DNA from: Ectocarpus siliculosus
Taxonomy: Eukaryota; Sar; Phaeophyceae; Ectocarpales; Ectocarpaceae
Assembly (NCBI GenBank): GCA_000310025.1
Contig: FN647863.1
Coordinates: forward strand, 218,385-279,562
Direction: 5' to 3'
DNA: 61,178 nt
Shown: one piece after another, positions 36,301-46,900 of the stretch
Layout: each line of letters begins with the position of its first letter
Numbering within the stretch: the stretch's first letter is position 1
Position numbers and translations under genes: made by a program
Notes under the pieces: generated by a model
The model's database searches: none
What the model saw: the letters and a program-made list of their open reading frames with translations, nothing else
Told to the model about the DNA's origin: nothing

Positions 36301-39294
36301 TTCCACAAAACACACGCGCGAGGTAGGGAGCGATTCAAGGGACCGATAGCACAAAAAAACGAACATCAGCACGTCTGACTTCGCAGCAAAAAATCGAGAC
36401 ACCGGTATTTGCTTGCACCGGAGCGCACGGAGATGAAAAAAGAAAAAGAAAAAGAAAAAGGGACGCAAAATCGTGAAATTTAGGGCGCCAAACCTTGAGC
36501 CTCGACACCGCACAAACGAGACACCGGGAGATACAATCGCCACGACACTACCCCAGAAAGAAACCACAAAAAACACGGAACACCATCTTGTTCAGGTGGA
36601 ACGTCTTGACGACAAGCGAAGGGGTAGCACGCGAGCCGCAGATGGAGCGGGGACACATCGCGTCGTCTTTTGCTTCCGACCGGCACCCCCGCTCCTATGT
36701 TTATTGCCCTTCTCACCGGAACGCCACTACGAGGGCGCCGTGGCCGCCCATCGAGTGCCCGCACACGGAGGCTTTGGACGTGTCCACCGCCGGGAAGCTG
36801 GCGGCGACGGCCGCCGGGAGCTCCTCCGTCACGTACGCGTACATGCGGTACTGTTATTGTGAGGCGGCGCCAATCACCGACAGAGTCGTTGGGTGGGGGT
36901 GGCATCATTACGTAGAGCAAGCAGCATTTATGGTGTCGCACCAGCAGGACGACGGCGCCATGATTTTTGGCGGGACGCTAACGGAGCACAACCAGCACCA
37001 ATGATGTCAGGGACCACAATAAACAACGATGCGTCTCCTCAATCTCCTGCCGTTGAGTGTGTACTCCCAACGTCCTGCCCGTCCAGACTTCTCCAGAGAT
37101 CGTCTACTCTACGAGACAGCAGCCCCGGGGAAAATCCTCGTGTCACTCGCGTTCTCTTTCCAGCCCGCTTCCGTCGCGTCCACGTAGAACCCAGCCCCCG
37201 TGCCGAAGTCCCAGCCTTCATCCTGCAAGCGAGGGAGCAAGAACAACCAGCCGAACGGAGTATTTCGCGCTCCGCGTTCGCACCATGCCATACGTGTGAC
37301 CGCAACAACACGCAACGTACGCGGGCTCAGACTGAAGTTTCGTGACGTGTCCTTTCCCGCCTCGCGATCCGGTGGGTGTTGGGACCTATATTAGGGCCTC
37401 GTTTGGATCTAAGAACGACAATCAGCAAAAAGTACTCTACCACAATACCACCCACCGTCGGGCGACGCCGAGAAAAGCCTCAAACGTACTTGCCTCAGCA
37501 ACACTAGTAAGCGCAACAAGTCAACCACCCAAGGAGATCCTGCGGCAGGCAGCTATCAGACGAGGTTATGTACTCTGTAGATAGACTCTACCCGAAGCGC
37601 CGCCGAACATACCTCTCCCGGCAACGTCGAGGCTCCCTGGCCTAGTTTTTCAATCACGGGCCAAAAAACAGGAAACACACCAGGACCCTCAAACTTTGAC
37701 GGGGGGGACAGCCGAAAGCTGGAAAGCTTCTAAATTTCGGTTCTAGCGGACACCAATGTTTGCCTTCTGCGCGGTAGATTCCAGGCGTAGAAAATCACAC
37801 ATCAGGTATACACTCCTACGAGCTATTGCTACCGCGCGGCAGAAATCAGGGTTCAAGCCAACTGGAGTTGAGCGCACCTCTCCAGCAACTCCGGCGCCCC
37901 GCGGGCTCGTGTCCGGGGCGACAAGTGCTACCCCCCTGAGGGCTGCGATCCGCTGTGCCCCAGCCTTTTGGATGAAGTTGTCGTCGGTGCAGGTAAGACC
38001 GCTAAGGTAGTAGAGCACCTGCGCGTTGTTGTTGGCGTTGATGTTGTATACTCACGAAAGGAACATTCTGGCCTCCATAACCTGTTGCGCATGCGCTATT
38101 CGTACTATATAATTCCCGTCGATCTGGTAAAAACGGCCTCTTCCGTAGTGAAGGGTCAAACACCCAATGACTCACCCGTTGGTGAGAACAAAATATGTGG
38201 AAAGGGCCGGGAAAATTACTAGGGTCTTCTTGTTGGGGCCACGAAAAACTAGCGGCGAAACGGTGGGTGAAAGAAAAAACAGTTTTAGGCCGGCAGGGAT
38301 AAAGACGGTTTACGCTAAAATTGCAAGGGCCGAACTGTCAGCTAAAGTTTTTTTTACAGAGGCGAGTAGAACAACAGCGCACGCCTGTCTACAGTAGTAC
38401 ATAAGTGTCGGCCTTGTGGATGAATGAGCCTATCGTCTGAACAGGCACCTGGGAGGCGGTCTACGAGCAAGTCACGTTTCTGTATCCAGGGGAATGGGAT
38501 GCCGCAAACCTACCTACCTATCGGTGATCATCAGCCGAGCTGTGCATGTACAAGTGTACCGGCATGGGGGAGAGCGCGACCCATTCTATGTAGTGAAACG
38601 ACGTCTATTTCTATATTAGCACGTTACGACAGGGAGGCATTTCCTCCCTTCCGCACATGACCACATAGTTAGACTCTGTACTCTACGGGTACGACCGATG
38701 TACTGCTGTACCACGTCGTCAGAGTCCGCAACGGGTACAACATCTGTCCCCACTCGAAATATAGAGTGGTCCGCAGCAGCATGTGAGACAACGACAGCAG
38801 TATGCGAACACACACGTGTACGTACATGTACGTACAGGTCCACAACAGCAGCAGTACCAAACATCGATTGTACATGCTTTGTTGTAGACCACATGTATCA
38901 CACATTTACATTTACAGCAGTAGATATGCATACAGACCGGCACAGCGCTGGATGCCGCCGCGGGGGGGAGAAACACGGTGAAGGTCATCTGAGTCTTGGT
39001 GGCCTTCGACTGGTGCACGCACTTGAGCAACCTACCCCCGAAGCACGCCGTCTCGCTCTTGATCTCAAGGTCGGCGGCGGCGCCACCTGACGATGATGCC
39101 ATGATGATGTCTGCTCCTCGCAAGGGCGAGGATGATCGCTTAATGTTGTCGCTGCTGCTGCTGCTGCTGCTGATGCTGCTGATGCTGCCCTTGGGTGCCG
39201 CAGCAGGCGCCGCTGAAGTGCAGCTAGGATTTGGCGGGACAAACCCTGCAACACCGTGGAGAAGCAATAGGACCGCCGGTGCTACCCCTCTCAT
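33371..39294 (-). CDS. S-formylglutathione hydrolase (esterase D family)
   Basis: Eight exons, 39294-38938, 38018-37878, 37222-37151, 36850-36717, 36271-36154, 35184-35088, 34745-34672 and 33454-33371, give 358 residues with all phases consistent. The enzyme hydrolyses S-formylglutathione to glutathione and formate in formaldehyde detoxification. Conserved blocks are [48 protein letters not shown], the nucleophile elbow GHSMGG (Ser about 223), [29 protein letters not shown] with the triad Asp, and GYDHSYFFI with the catalytic His (about 336). The stop is TGA at 33373-33371. The first 64 residues form a hydrophobic leader ([14 protein letters not shown]) and a Ser-rich spacer. An internal ATG at 39102 would give a 294-residue form, close to the usual 280. 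Exon 1 could end at 38934 instead, but only 38938 keeps the frame. Intron 3 appears to be GC-AG. Confidence 0.93.
39135..39294 (-). other. Putative N-terminal targeting leader of SFGH
   Basis: Codons 1-20 are [20 protein letters not shown]: a charged start, a hydrophobic core and Ala-Gly before Phe. In plastids of red-algal secondary origin, proteins use a signal peptide followed by a transit peptide whose first residue is Phe (ASAFAP-type motif). The following Ser/Ala/Pro-rich stretch, with a serine run from a GCT/CTG repeat (39148-39180), fits a transit peptide. Endoplasmic reticulum retention or secretion is also possible. The call is inference from composition. Confidence 0.5.
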
Positions 39295-41954
39295 CCAACA
39301 GCGACGTAGTGGGTCGTTTGTTGCGGTGTACCTTGGGATTTTGTCGACCGGCCGCTGACAGCGACCGTGTTGATGCGGGGACCACGCCCAACGCCACGCC
39401 CGCCTATCTCGAACAGCAGTACTCGCAACCCTCACACGGTCCAGCCTCGAGAACTCATGTGCAAACCGTGCATTCCCGGCGCCCCCATGCTGCTTTCACG
39501 GTGCCCCCCCGGTGGCGCGACAAAACCAACCTGTCTGCTGTGCAACACCGGCGCGTACCTGACAACAGACCAACAAACCAGACGCAGCAAGGCAACGGGG
39601 ATCCTAGCTGCGAAACTAACCTTGCCCGTGGGCGGGCCCTCCTGGCTTCAAGTTGTGAGGCGAGCACCTGCCTCTGGGTTGTTGGTGAAGGGGCTGCTGT
39701 GGTTTTGAGCGATGGGGAAGATGGCGAGGAACATTGTCCTGGGGTGGATGGTGTTGCTATTGGAGCGCAGCCGAAGCAACCCAATGACTGCGATGGTGGT
39801 GGTGCTTACCAGCACCGGCCCGAGGCACCGGAATCGTGCCGCTGGCGGGATCGTCGTCTCTGCTGCGCCTAGCGATGGATCCGCTGGCTGGAGTCAAGAG
39901 CGTGAGGAGGTTCGTGCGCCGTTGTTCGTACACACACACACGTACACGTACCACATTCTATCTTGCGGTTGATGATGGCATAAACCATGCATCGTATAGC
40001 CATGCAAATGCGTTGTCTGGACGCGTAATTGCCACCCTGTAGCTTGTTATGCGGTGTCCTGTGCGTGTAGACCGCAAGGTCGCAGGAGTTTACGTGACAC
40101 ATTCCCTTTACAAATACGCCGCGTCTGTCTTTCCCGACCACGAGCCGAGAATCTAAATCTACGATAAATAAACGGCCCGATTCTACGATTCTACGAACCG
40201 CTGGCCCGCTACAGCAAGTAGGCAGGCCTCTAGACTAAATATACATACATGAGGGAGGTAGCAATGCCCCTCACGTAACAGAGAGCCTTGACACTCGGTG
40301 ACGAAGCCTCAACCGCACGCCTTTGTCTACCACGTCAGGCGGCAATGACAATGGTGAGAAATAATGTTCTCCCGTGCCCCTCGCACACATAACCCGAACA
40401 ACGAGAGGACAGACACCTGGCCGGACAAAAAATTATGGAATAATAATTACACACACAGAAAGACTGCCCATTCGAGATATACCCAAAGTGGAAGAAGTAT
40501 GTTCCCCGCGCGGCCCATGCCCTCATACATCACACACAGAAAATAAGTTGATGACGAACATGTACACACCCCGAGACGCGCTTGCTCCGCAACCACATAG
40601 GGGTGCTATAAATAGATAAATAGCACACCCGACAAACCGATTTCCCCTAAATCTTCCGTCTATAACTTCCCAACAAAACATGCAGATGGATACTACACAA
40701 GATGGCTACCAAACCGCCTTGTTGAGCCTGTTACCCACAGGGGAGATATCGCTGTGTGCTGTTCGGGAAATCGTAGACATACAGATAGCCCTTCGCTGAC
40801 GCTATGGATTCATTGCTATTCTATCTTAGACTTCTTTCTGTAGATAGATATGGATTTATTGTGGCATATAATATGAACTGCCAGCCAGGAAATTGATGCA
40901 GCCTCGAAAAACTCAAAACCTTAGAACTTGAGCATCATTTGTGGGCTCGGTCAAGATCCCCGCTGCGCTTGAACGCTTGAACCCATGTCGCGGCCATCCG
41001 CAGCATAATCCTACTGCTGTATCGACGAAGTACAGGACTTGGTATTTATTCCAAAGAAAATCCGCTTTGCAACACTCCATTGACTGCTGTGTATACAAGT
41101 CGAGGAGCTCTGTGGCAGTGTACGCCAGTACGCCGACACACCAGACGCATGCAGGCCTGTGCATACGGCTACCCTCCCTGAACAATCCATGAAAACATGT
41201 TGTGCTTTATTGAGGCCCCTGTGCGGCGCCGTCCGCGCTAGAATTTTTTCTTTTTTTTCATCAGCGCTGTGAGCATTTCTGCCCTGCAGGTCGGAGCTCC
41301 AGTCCGTGGTCACACAGCATGCGACACTAAATAACTTTATTTATCGTGACCTGCTGTGCTACCGTGAATATATGTTCTCTCTCTCTCTGTGTCACTCTCT
41401 CTTCTCTTGGTACACTCGCTGTCGTCTTGAGCTCATCTGCTCCTTTGGTTGATTCTCCCTCGAGCGAAATACATACCCCGCAACTTGGGCATCAAAAATC
41501 AAAGGGCGCGAGAGAGTCAGTCAGTAAGTAGTGCCCTCAAGCACCTCTCGAGGCAGCCGTGAAGAAACCCCGCATGAGGGAAGGGAAGCAAGTGCTGAAC
41601 CATTTCTGAGGGGGGCTTGGCACTTGGTCGAAAGCAATGCATGACGGGAATCTTCTAGGAAACTTGTGTACAACCTCCAGAGTTTCCAGTGTTCTTTGAA
41701 CAAGTATATCCCGAGGAACCTCCTAGGAGGTACTGCTGTAGGTGGGGGGCCGGAGGAGGATGTCTAACTCGACGGATGAGATATTTACCCCGGTGGATAG
41801 ATGCAGAGTTTAAGCTTCCTTTCGAAACTACAGGTTCCTGGTTCGAACCCGGGCTGCTGTTGGTTATCTTGGCACCGTTCCGAGACTACCGCATTGCCCT
41901 TGCTTCTTCCCTGTCCCCGACCCAAACACCCGACCCAAAGCTTACATGTAAGTT

Positions 41955-42165
41955 GGTAAGAGCTAGGTTTATTTACGTGTGAGCCTATGCCGCGGCGCCA
42001 AAATGGTGAAAAGCTAGGTTGCTCTACAGGTAGAAGGCCTAAACCTCGGCGCGCGACAGGTGAAACGCTAGGTTGCTTTGCGTGTTTCGCCTGAGCGGCG
42101 GCGCTGGAGGCGGTAAGGGTTACGTCAGTGCTGCGTGCAAGCCCATGCCGCGGCGGCGCAAGAAA
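41955..42165 (+). repeat. Degenerate tandem repeat, unit about 52 bp, about four copies
   Basis: Units start near GTGAAAAGCTAGGTTGCT or GTAAGAGCTAGGTTTATT and continue to a GCC..TGCCGCGGCGCCAAAATG-like end. Later units are diverged. No coding role was recognised. Confidence 0.55.
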
Positions 42166-42561
42166 TAAAGCTTGGTGCTGTGAACGAGCTGCCCCTCCCC
42201 AAGGAAATTTCCGAGAAAATTCGTAGTCCGACATGGAGGCCACCGCTGTCGACCACGTCGTAAGCGCTACTGGAGAATGTTAAATATTGGAGGCAGGCAC
42301 GGCGCCGGCAAATATGGAGGCAAACAGAAAAAAATGATGTGTTACCTTTCCTCCTGTGTGACTGACCCTCGACTTGTGTGCCGAGTGCCAAAATGTTTAC
42401 CGCGAAAGGTACAGAGTCGCAGCCAGCGAAGGCTCGGGACGAAAACACAAAAGGCACGCGGGTAGGTGCATTTGTGTGCAGGGATAAGGGAAAGAGACGG
42501 CTGGGGCCTTCTGGCGATAAGAAACTATCACCGCAAAGAGGCTGAGACATGTCACCCAACC

Positions 42562-42745
42562 TAGACCGACTTTCAAACCTCGATTCGATTGCTCCAAAAC
42601 CAAGGGTGCGCGAGAAGGAAGAGCCTGATACTCCTACGGAAAGCCCTCGACGAGATGTTTCCCAGGACCGCCATTCTGGGTGTTGGAACAATCAATCTTG
42701 GTTGTGGAGCGATCGACCTTGTGAGAATCGGTCAACGCAGGGTGC
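42562..42745. mobile_element. MITE-A copy (diverged)
   Basis: It shows CCGACTTTCAAACCTCGATT at the left and GGAGCGATCGACCTTGTGAG then CGGTCAACGCAGGGTG at the right, with the central GACGAGATGTTTCCC and CCGCCATTCTGGGTGTTGGA blocks of the family. The terminal repeats are degraded. Confidence 0.5.
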
Positions 42746-42971
42746 CATCTCTCCGCCCCTTTTACGGTAGTAGGGCGAGAACCTCGAAAAGACGTCGAAG
42801 AAACAAACAATTCAAGTGGCCCGGTACAGTAAAGCTGCTCCCGTAATAGCGCCGGTATGTGCCCAGAGGTTTTTTTACCGGCACAATCGCCATACACAAG
42901 CGCTATTCAAAGCACGGAAATACTTGGTAGCTCAGTCTTCTCCCCGCAATATGCTTGGCACAGGCACTACC

Positions 42972-43215
42972 GCAGGTGACATAACTCAAGATACCACACC
43001 CCCTGGACCGATTTCCAAAGCTTGATGATTACTTCACTACGAAGAGCATGTCGAGTTAAAATGAAATGTTTTCGGAAAGCTCTCGACCAGACGGTTCCAA
43101 CCACTGCCGCCATTCTCGGCACCGTGACTGCTTTCATCATTTCCTGCCGAGAAATCAAGCTCTGAAAAACGGCCAAAGGGGTGTGATATCTTGCATCATG
43201 CAACCTACGTACGGT
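42972..43215. mobile_element. MITE-A copy
   Basis: The left end has GATACCACACCCCCTGGACC followed by GATTTCCAAAGCTTGATGAT. The right end has GAAATCAAGCTCTGAAAAAC, then GGGGTGTGATATCTTGCATC and ATGCAACCTACG, its inverted repeat. The interior has CTCTCGACCAGACGGTTCCA and GCCGCCATTCTCGGCACCGT. There is no transposase. Confidence 0.7.
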
Positions 43216-43840
43216 ATTCGACCGGCACTATATCGGGACCTCTACTACTGTAGTCTTTTAGTGGTCGTACGTTAATTATCTCATTTTTAGACTCTTGGGT
43301 GGCAGCCACGACTAAGACCTTCCGAAATACGGTACACAGAAAAGTACATTAGCATATGTACAATGATTTGACGTCCAGAATGAATGGGACTCTGAACACA
43401 AGACGCGAGGGGCGTGCCCAGCAAACAGCGAGTTTGAATAAGGCTGGCGAAGGAGGTAGCTGAACCAGTAGAGGCGGCGCCGTGTCCTGGCTGCTGTGTG
43501 CGGAGATAGTCCAGTGCAAGAGGTGGTGGTGATGAAAGGAAGAATGGCTTGGAGCGGGAAGAGCAAAGGGATGAACACGACGAGAGTTTCATTGGGACCG
43601 GGCGGGACACTCAAGGGGAAGGAAGGCCGGGCACACAGAATCTATGCGACCCTCTCTATCTCCCTCCTGTAGGTGCCCTCCCTACACGGCACTTAACAGC
43701 ACCTCGTCATCACCATCCGACGACCCTCTCTTATCTCCCTCTTGTGGGTGCTCTCCCTACTCGGCACTTTAACAGCACGCCCTTCCTTCGTTTCCACGCA
43801 AGCCACCCCCGGCTCTCTTTGTGTTTCTCGACACCAGTGT

Positions 43841-43877
<37 letters not shown>

Positions 43878-43878
43878 G
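43841..43878 (+). repeat. (GGC)n microsatellite
   Basis: About eleven GGC (CGG) units, directly upstream of the first hypothetical-gene exon at 43997. Confidence 0.9.
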
Positions 43879-43996
43879 CCCTTCAACAGAGTGGGCGTGG
43901 ACTGTCTCAGCCGCACGCCTCGACACAAACAAGCCTATTTAGTAACCGAAACCCCTCCGTTCTTTGTGGTTGTGGTCCCTTTCCTTTTTACATCAG

Positions 43997-46900
43997 GAAA
44001 GAGCTGACGAAGCGCCAGAAGAAGGAGCATCGGCTGGGCTGGTGGCGGTAAGCGGGCACGAATTGCGGAGAGATGGGGGGTCAGGTATGACGAGACCGGA
44101 GGGGGGGGGGCAGGGGGAGGAGGTACTCATAGTTGTGCATGCCTTGTAGTCGTTAGACCATTGACCTCGCACCCCTTCAAAGCCGGGGCGGAGCACGGCG
44201 GGTTTTCACTGGACCAGGCTCGGGGGGGGGGGGGGGGGGGGGGGGCCCAAACCCCCCAATGGCCCCCCCCCCCGGGGAAAAAATTTTTTTTTTTTTTCCC
44301 CCCCCTTCACCCAAAGTTTTTAAAAAAAAAAAACCCCCCCCCCGGGGGGGGGGGGGGGGGGGAAAACCCCCCCTTTCCCCCCCCCCGGGGGGAAAAAGGT
44401 TTTTTTTTTGGGGGGGGTCCCCCCCCAGGGGCCAAAAAAAAAAAAAACCCCCCCCCGGGGGGAATTTTTAAAACGGGAATTTCCCCCGGAAAAAAGGGGC
44501 CGGGGCCCAAAAAAGGGGTTGGGGGGTGAACCCCCCCCCCCAAAAAATTCCCCCAACCCAAAATTTTTTTTTCGGGCCCCTTTGGGGGGGGAAAAACCCA
44601 CCCTTTAAAACCCCCCCCCGGGGGGGGAAAAAAAANNNNNNNNNNNNNNNNNNNNNNNNNNNNNNNNNNNNNNNNNNNNNNNNNNNNNNNNNNNNNNNNN
44701 NNNNNNNNNNNNNNNNNNNNNNNNNNNNNNNNNNNGCGCAGACGCGTGCTCAGCCCCCCTCCCCCCCCCCGAGCCCGTGAAATATTACATCATACAACCA
44801 ACGGGACCCACTCCCCCAAAAAAACAACACTTTCCCACCCGGGGGGGGGGCTCAGCACGTCACTGTGCCCCTGCCGCGGGTGAGAAAGTGTTGTTTTTTT
44901 GGCGGCGTGCGTACCGTAGGTTGTATGATGTAATATATCACAGGCTCGGGGGGGGGGAGGGGGGCTGAGCACGTCACTGTGCCCCTGCCGCGGGTGAGAA
45001 GGTGTTTTTTTTTGGCGGCGTGCGTACCGTAGGTTGCATGATGTAAGATATCACATCGCCTGGGGCAATTTTCGAAGCTGGATATCTCGGCAGGAAAAGC
45101 GGTGACGGTGCCGAAAATGGCGTTAGGCGTTGGAACCGTCTCGTCGAGAGCATTCCCAACACGTATACTTCAATTTCGGCATCCTTGTCGTGGTGGAGTA
45201 GTCGAGCTTTGAAAACCGGTCCAGGGTGTGTGATATATTATGCATCCTTGGTAGTGTTGTAGAAAACTCCTCTGTACGGGTTTTAATGGTTCTGGTGCGT
45301 GTTCCCTGTCTGCGTGCAGTGAAGTAAGTTCATGGCCAACTTCGATGATGTTCGTTTTTGCGGCACCTCAGTTGGGCTGGAACACGGCGACCACATCCCA
45401 TCAGCGGGACCCCCGATAGCAACGATTAGCGCGACGCAAGCTCGTGTAGAGGGTGATCAGTGCCACGATGTCGGTCTCGTTCTTGCGAGAGGGCAGCCTG
45501 TAGCCTGCCCTTGCCGGGCGTCGGTGATGGGATGAGGGTAGTCTGTGTGCTCTGTTATCTGCATTCACATCAAGAACCCGTTCCGATGTCCCCTCCAGTA
45601 CCGCCTTCAAGCATCCGCACTTGTCCAACTGGCGCAGACGTTTCCGGTGTTGTTCTTGTTTTTTTTTTCATGTGTTGTCTTGCCATAGCACAACGAACGT
45701 AACTCTTCCGCGGATAGAAAGTCCACGAGAGGATAGGTTAGCGATGAATTCGCCCATTGCGTTGTGTGATGACCGACTTGTGTTTCTACGGTTACCCGAG
45801 CAGCCTCTCCTCCCCTGCGGTCGTTGTTGCGTTTTTTGTCACAGGGTGGGGGCCGCTAGATCGGCGACGGGACCCCTCCCCCAGCGCATACCCCCCGCCG
45901 CCCCCTCCAGCAGACAGCAGAACAAACTTTGGCGAGGGGTATAGACACAACAACCTGTATAGCGAAGAGCACAACGGCAGCCCAAGATTAAGACGACGAC
46001 GAAGGGGGGGGCGCGGGCGACGCTTGGATGCCCAGCTCAGCGGAGGGGGGGGGTCGGTGCAGTGGGCCCGGACGGAGGAACAAGCGCGGGACTGGGGAGT
46101 CCCGCTGGATGCCATGCCTCCGGAGTTCACTGGTGGGATTCTCATTTATGCATATTATCCGTTGTTTTTTTCATCGCGACGCAACAATGTACTTTTATAT
46201 TCGAACAGCAGGGGTACCCGGATAAGGTGTTCGCTTCGCAAGGCGGTCGCATTAGGCGGGTGAGAGATTGGCCGGCAAAGCCGAAATAATCAAGTTGTGC
46301 TACGCATTGAAATGAGGCGGCTGCCCCTGTAAAAGGCGACCGTTATAAGCTTCCCCACCCACTGCTGTATCGTGTACTGTGCTTACTAAGCTCTGAACTT
46401 TTGAGCAAGTTTTTCCGTGCGACACCTGTGTGATACCGACTTAATCGGTTCTATTCTCCGTGCTACACCTTTGTGATTACAGTACGACTTAATCTTCGTG
46501 TCGCTCTAAACTTCGCAAGTGTGTCAGTTATGCCTTTGTTCTTTCACGGCGGTTTCAAGCCTACAGCAGTACAGAGTACATGGATATCGATATGATGTGG
46601 TCATACCTTGGCAAGTTTCGCGTCGAAGCACTTGCCTCTGTTGTGCCCGCACCTTTCCGTGGGGCGTCTTCTCTTGTCTTTTTTCTGTCTTCCCGGCCAC
46701 GCTAGCGCAACTGTTGTCTTGTCTGTTGCCACTCTCCCTCCCCCGTACCTCTCTCGTTTTTCTTGTGTTGTCGTTATTTTCAATATTTTGATTGTAGTCG
46801 CTGTGTGTCTCGTGGTATCAGCGTCGCTCGTACATTGCTCGCGGTTTGCTTGCCGTGTCGTGGTGTCGTCTCTCCCTTGCTCTGGCGTACCACGGTGGTG

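Larger units (their letters stand above)
39295..43996. other. Gene-free region with repeats
   Basis: Upstream of the SFGH gene there is no supported exon for 4.7 kb. The region contains TACTGCTGTA palindromic motifs (41012-41021, 41731-41740), a tandem repeat of about 52 bp at 41955-42165, and MITE-A copies at about 42562-42745 and 42972-43215. It also has a (GGC)n run at 43841-43878. The minus-strand frame at 39455-39784 has transposon- or noise-like composition and was not accepted. Confidence 0.45.

Noticed and set aside
41836-41872. GGTTCGAACCC motif resembling a tRNA T-loop
   Set aside because: A T-arm can be drawn (CCTGG/CCGGG), but no matching acceptor stem, D-arm or anticodon arm is found at the right distance, and the motif is self-complementary.
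44161-44780. Frames of Pro/Gly/Lys/Phe runs around the gap
   Set aside because: They translate homopolymer noise next to the N gap.
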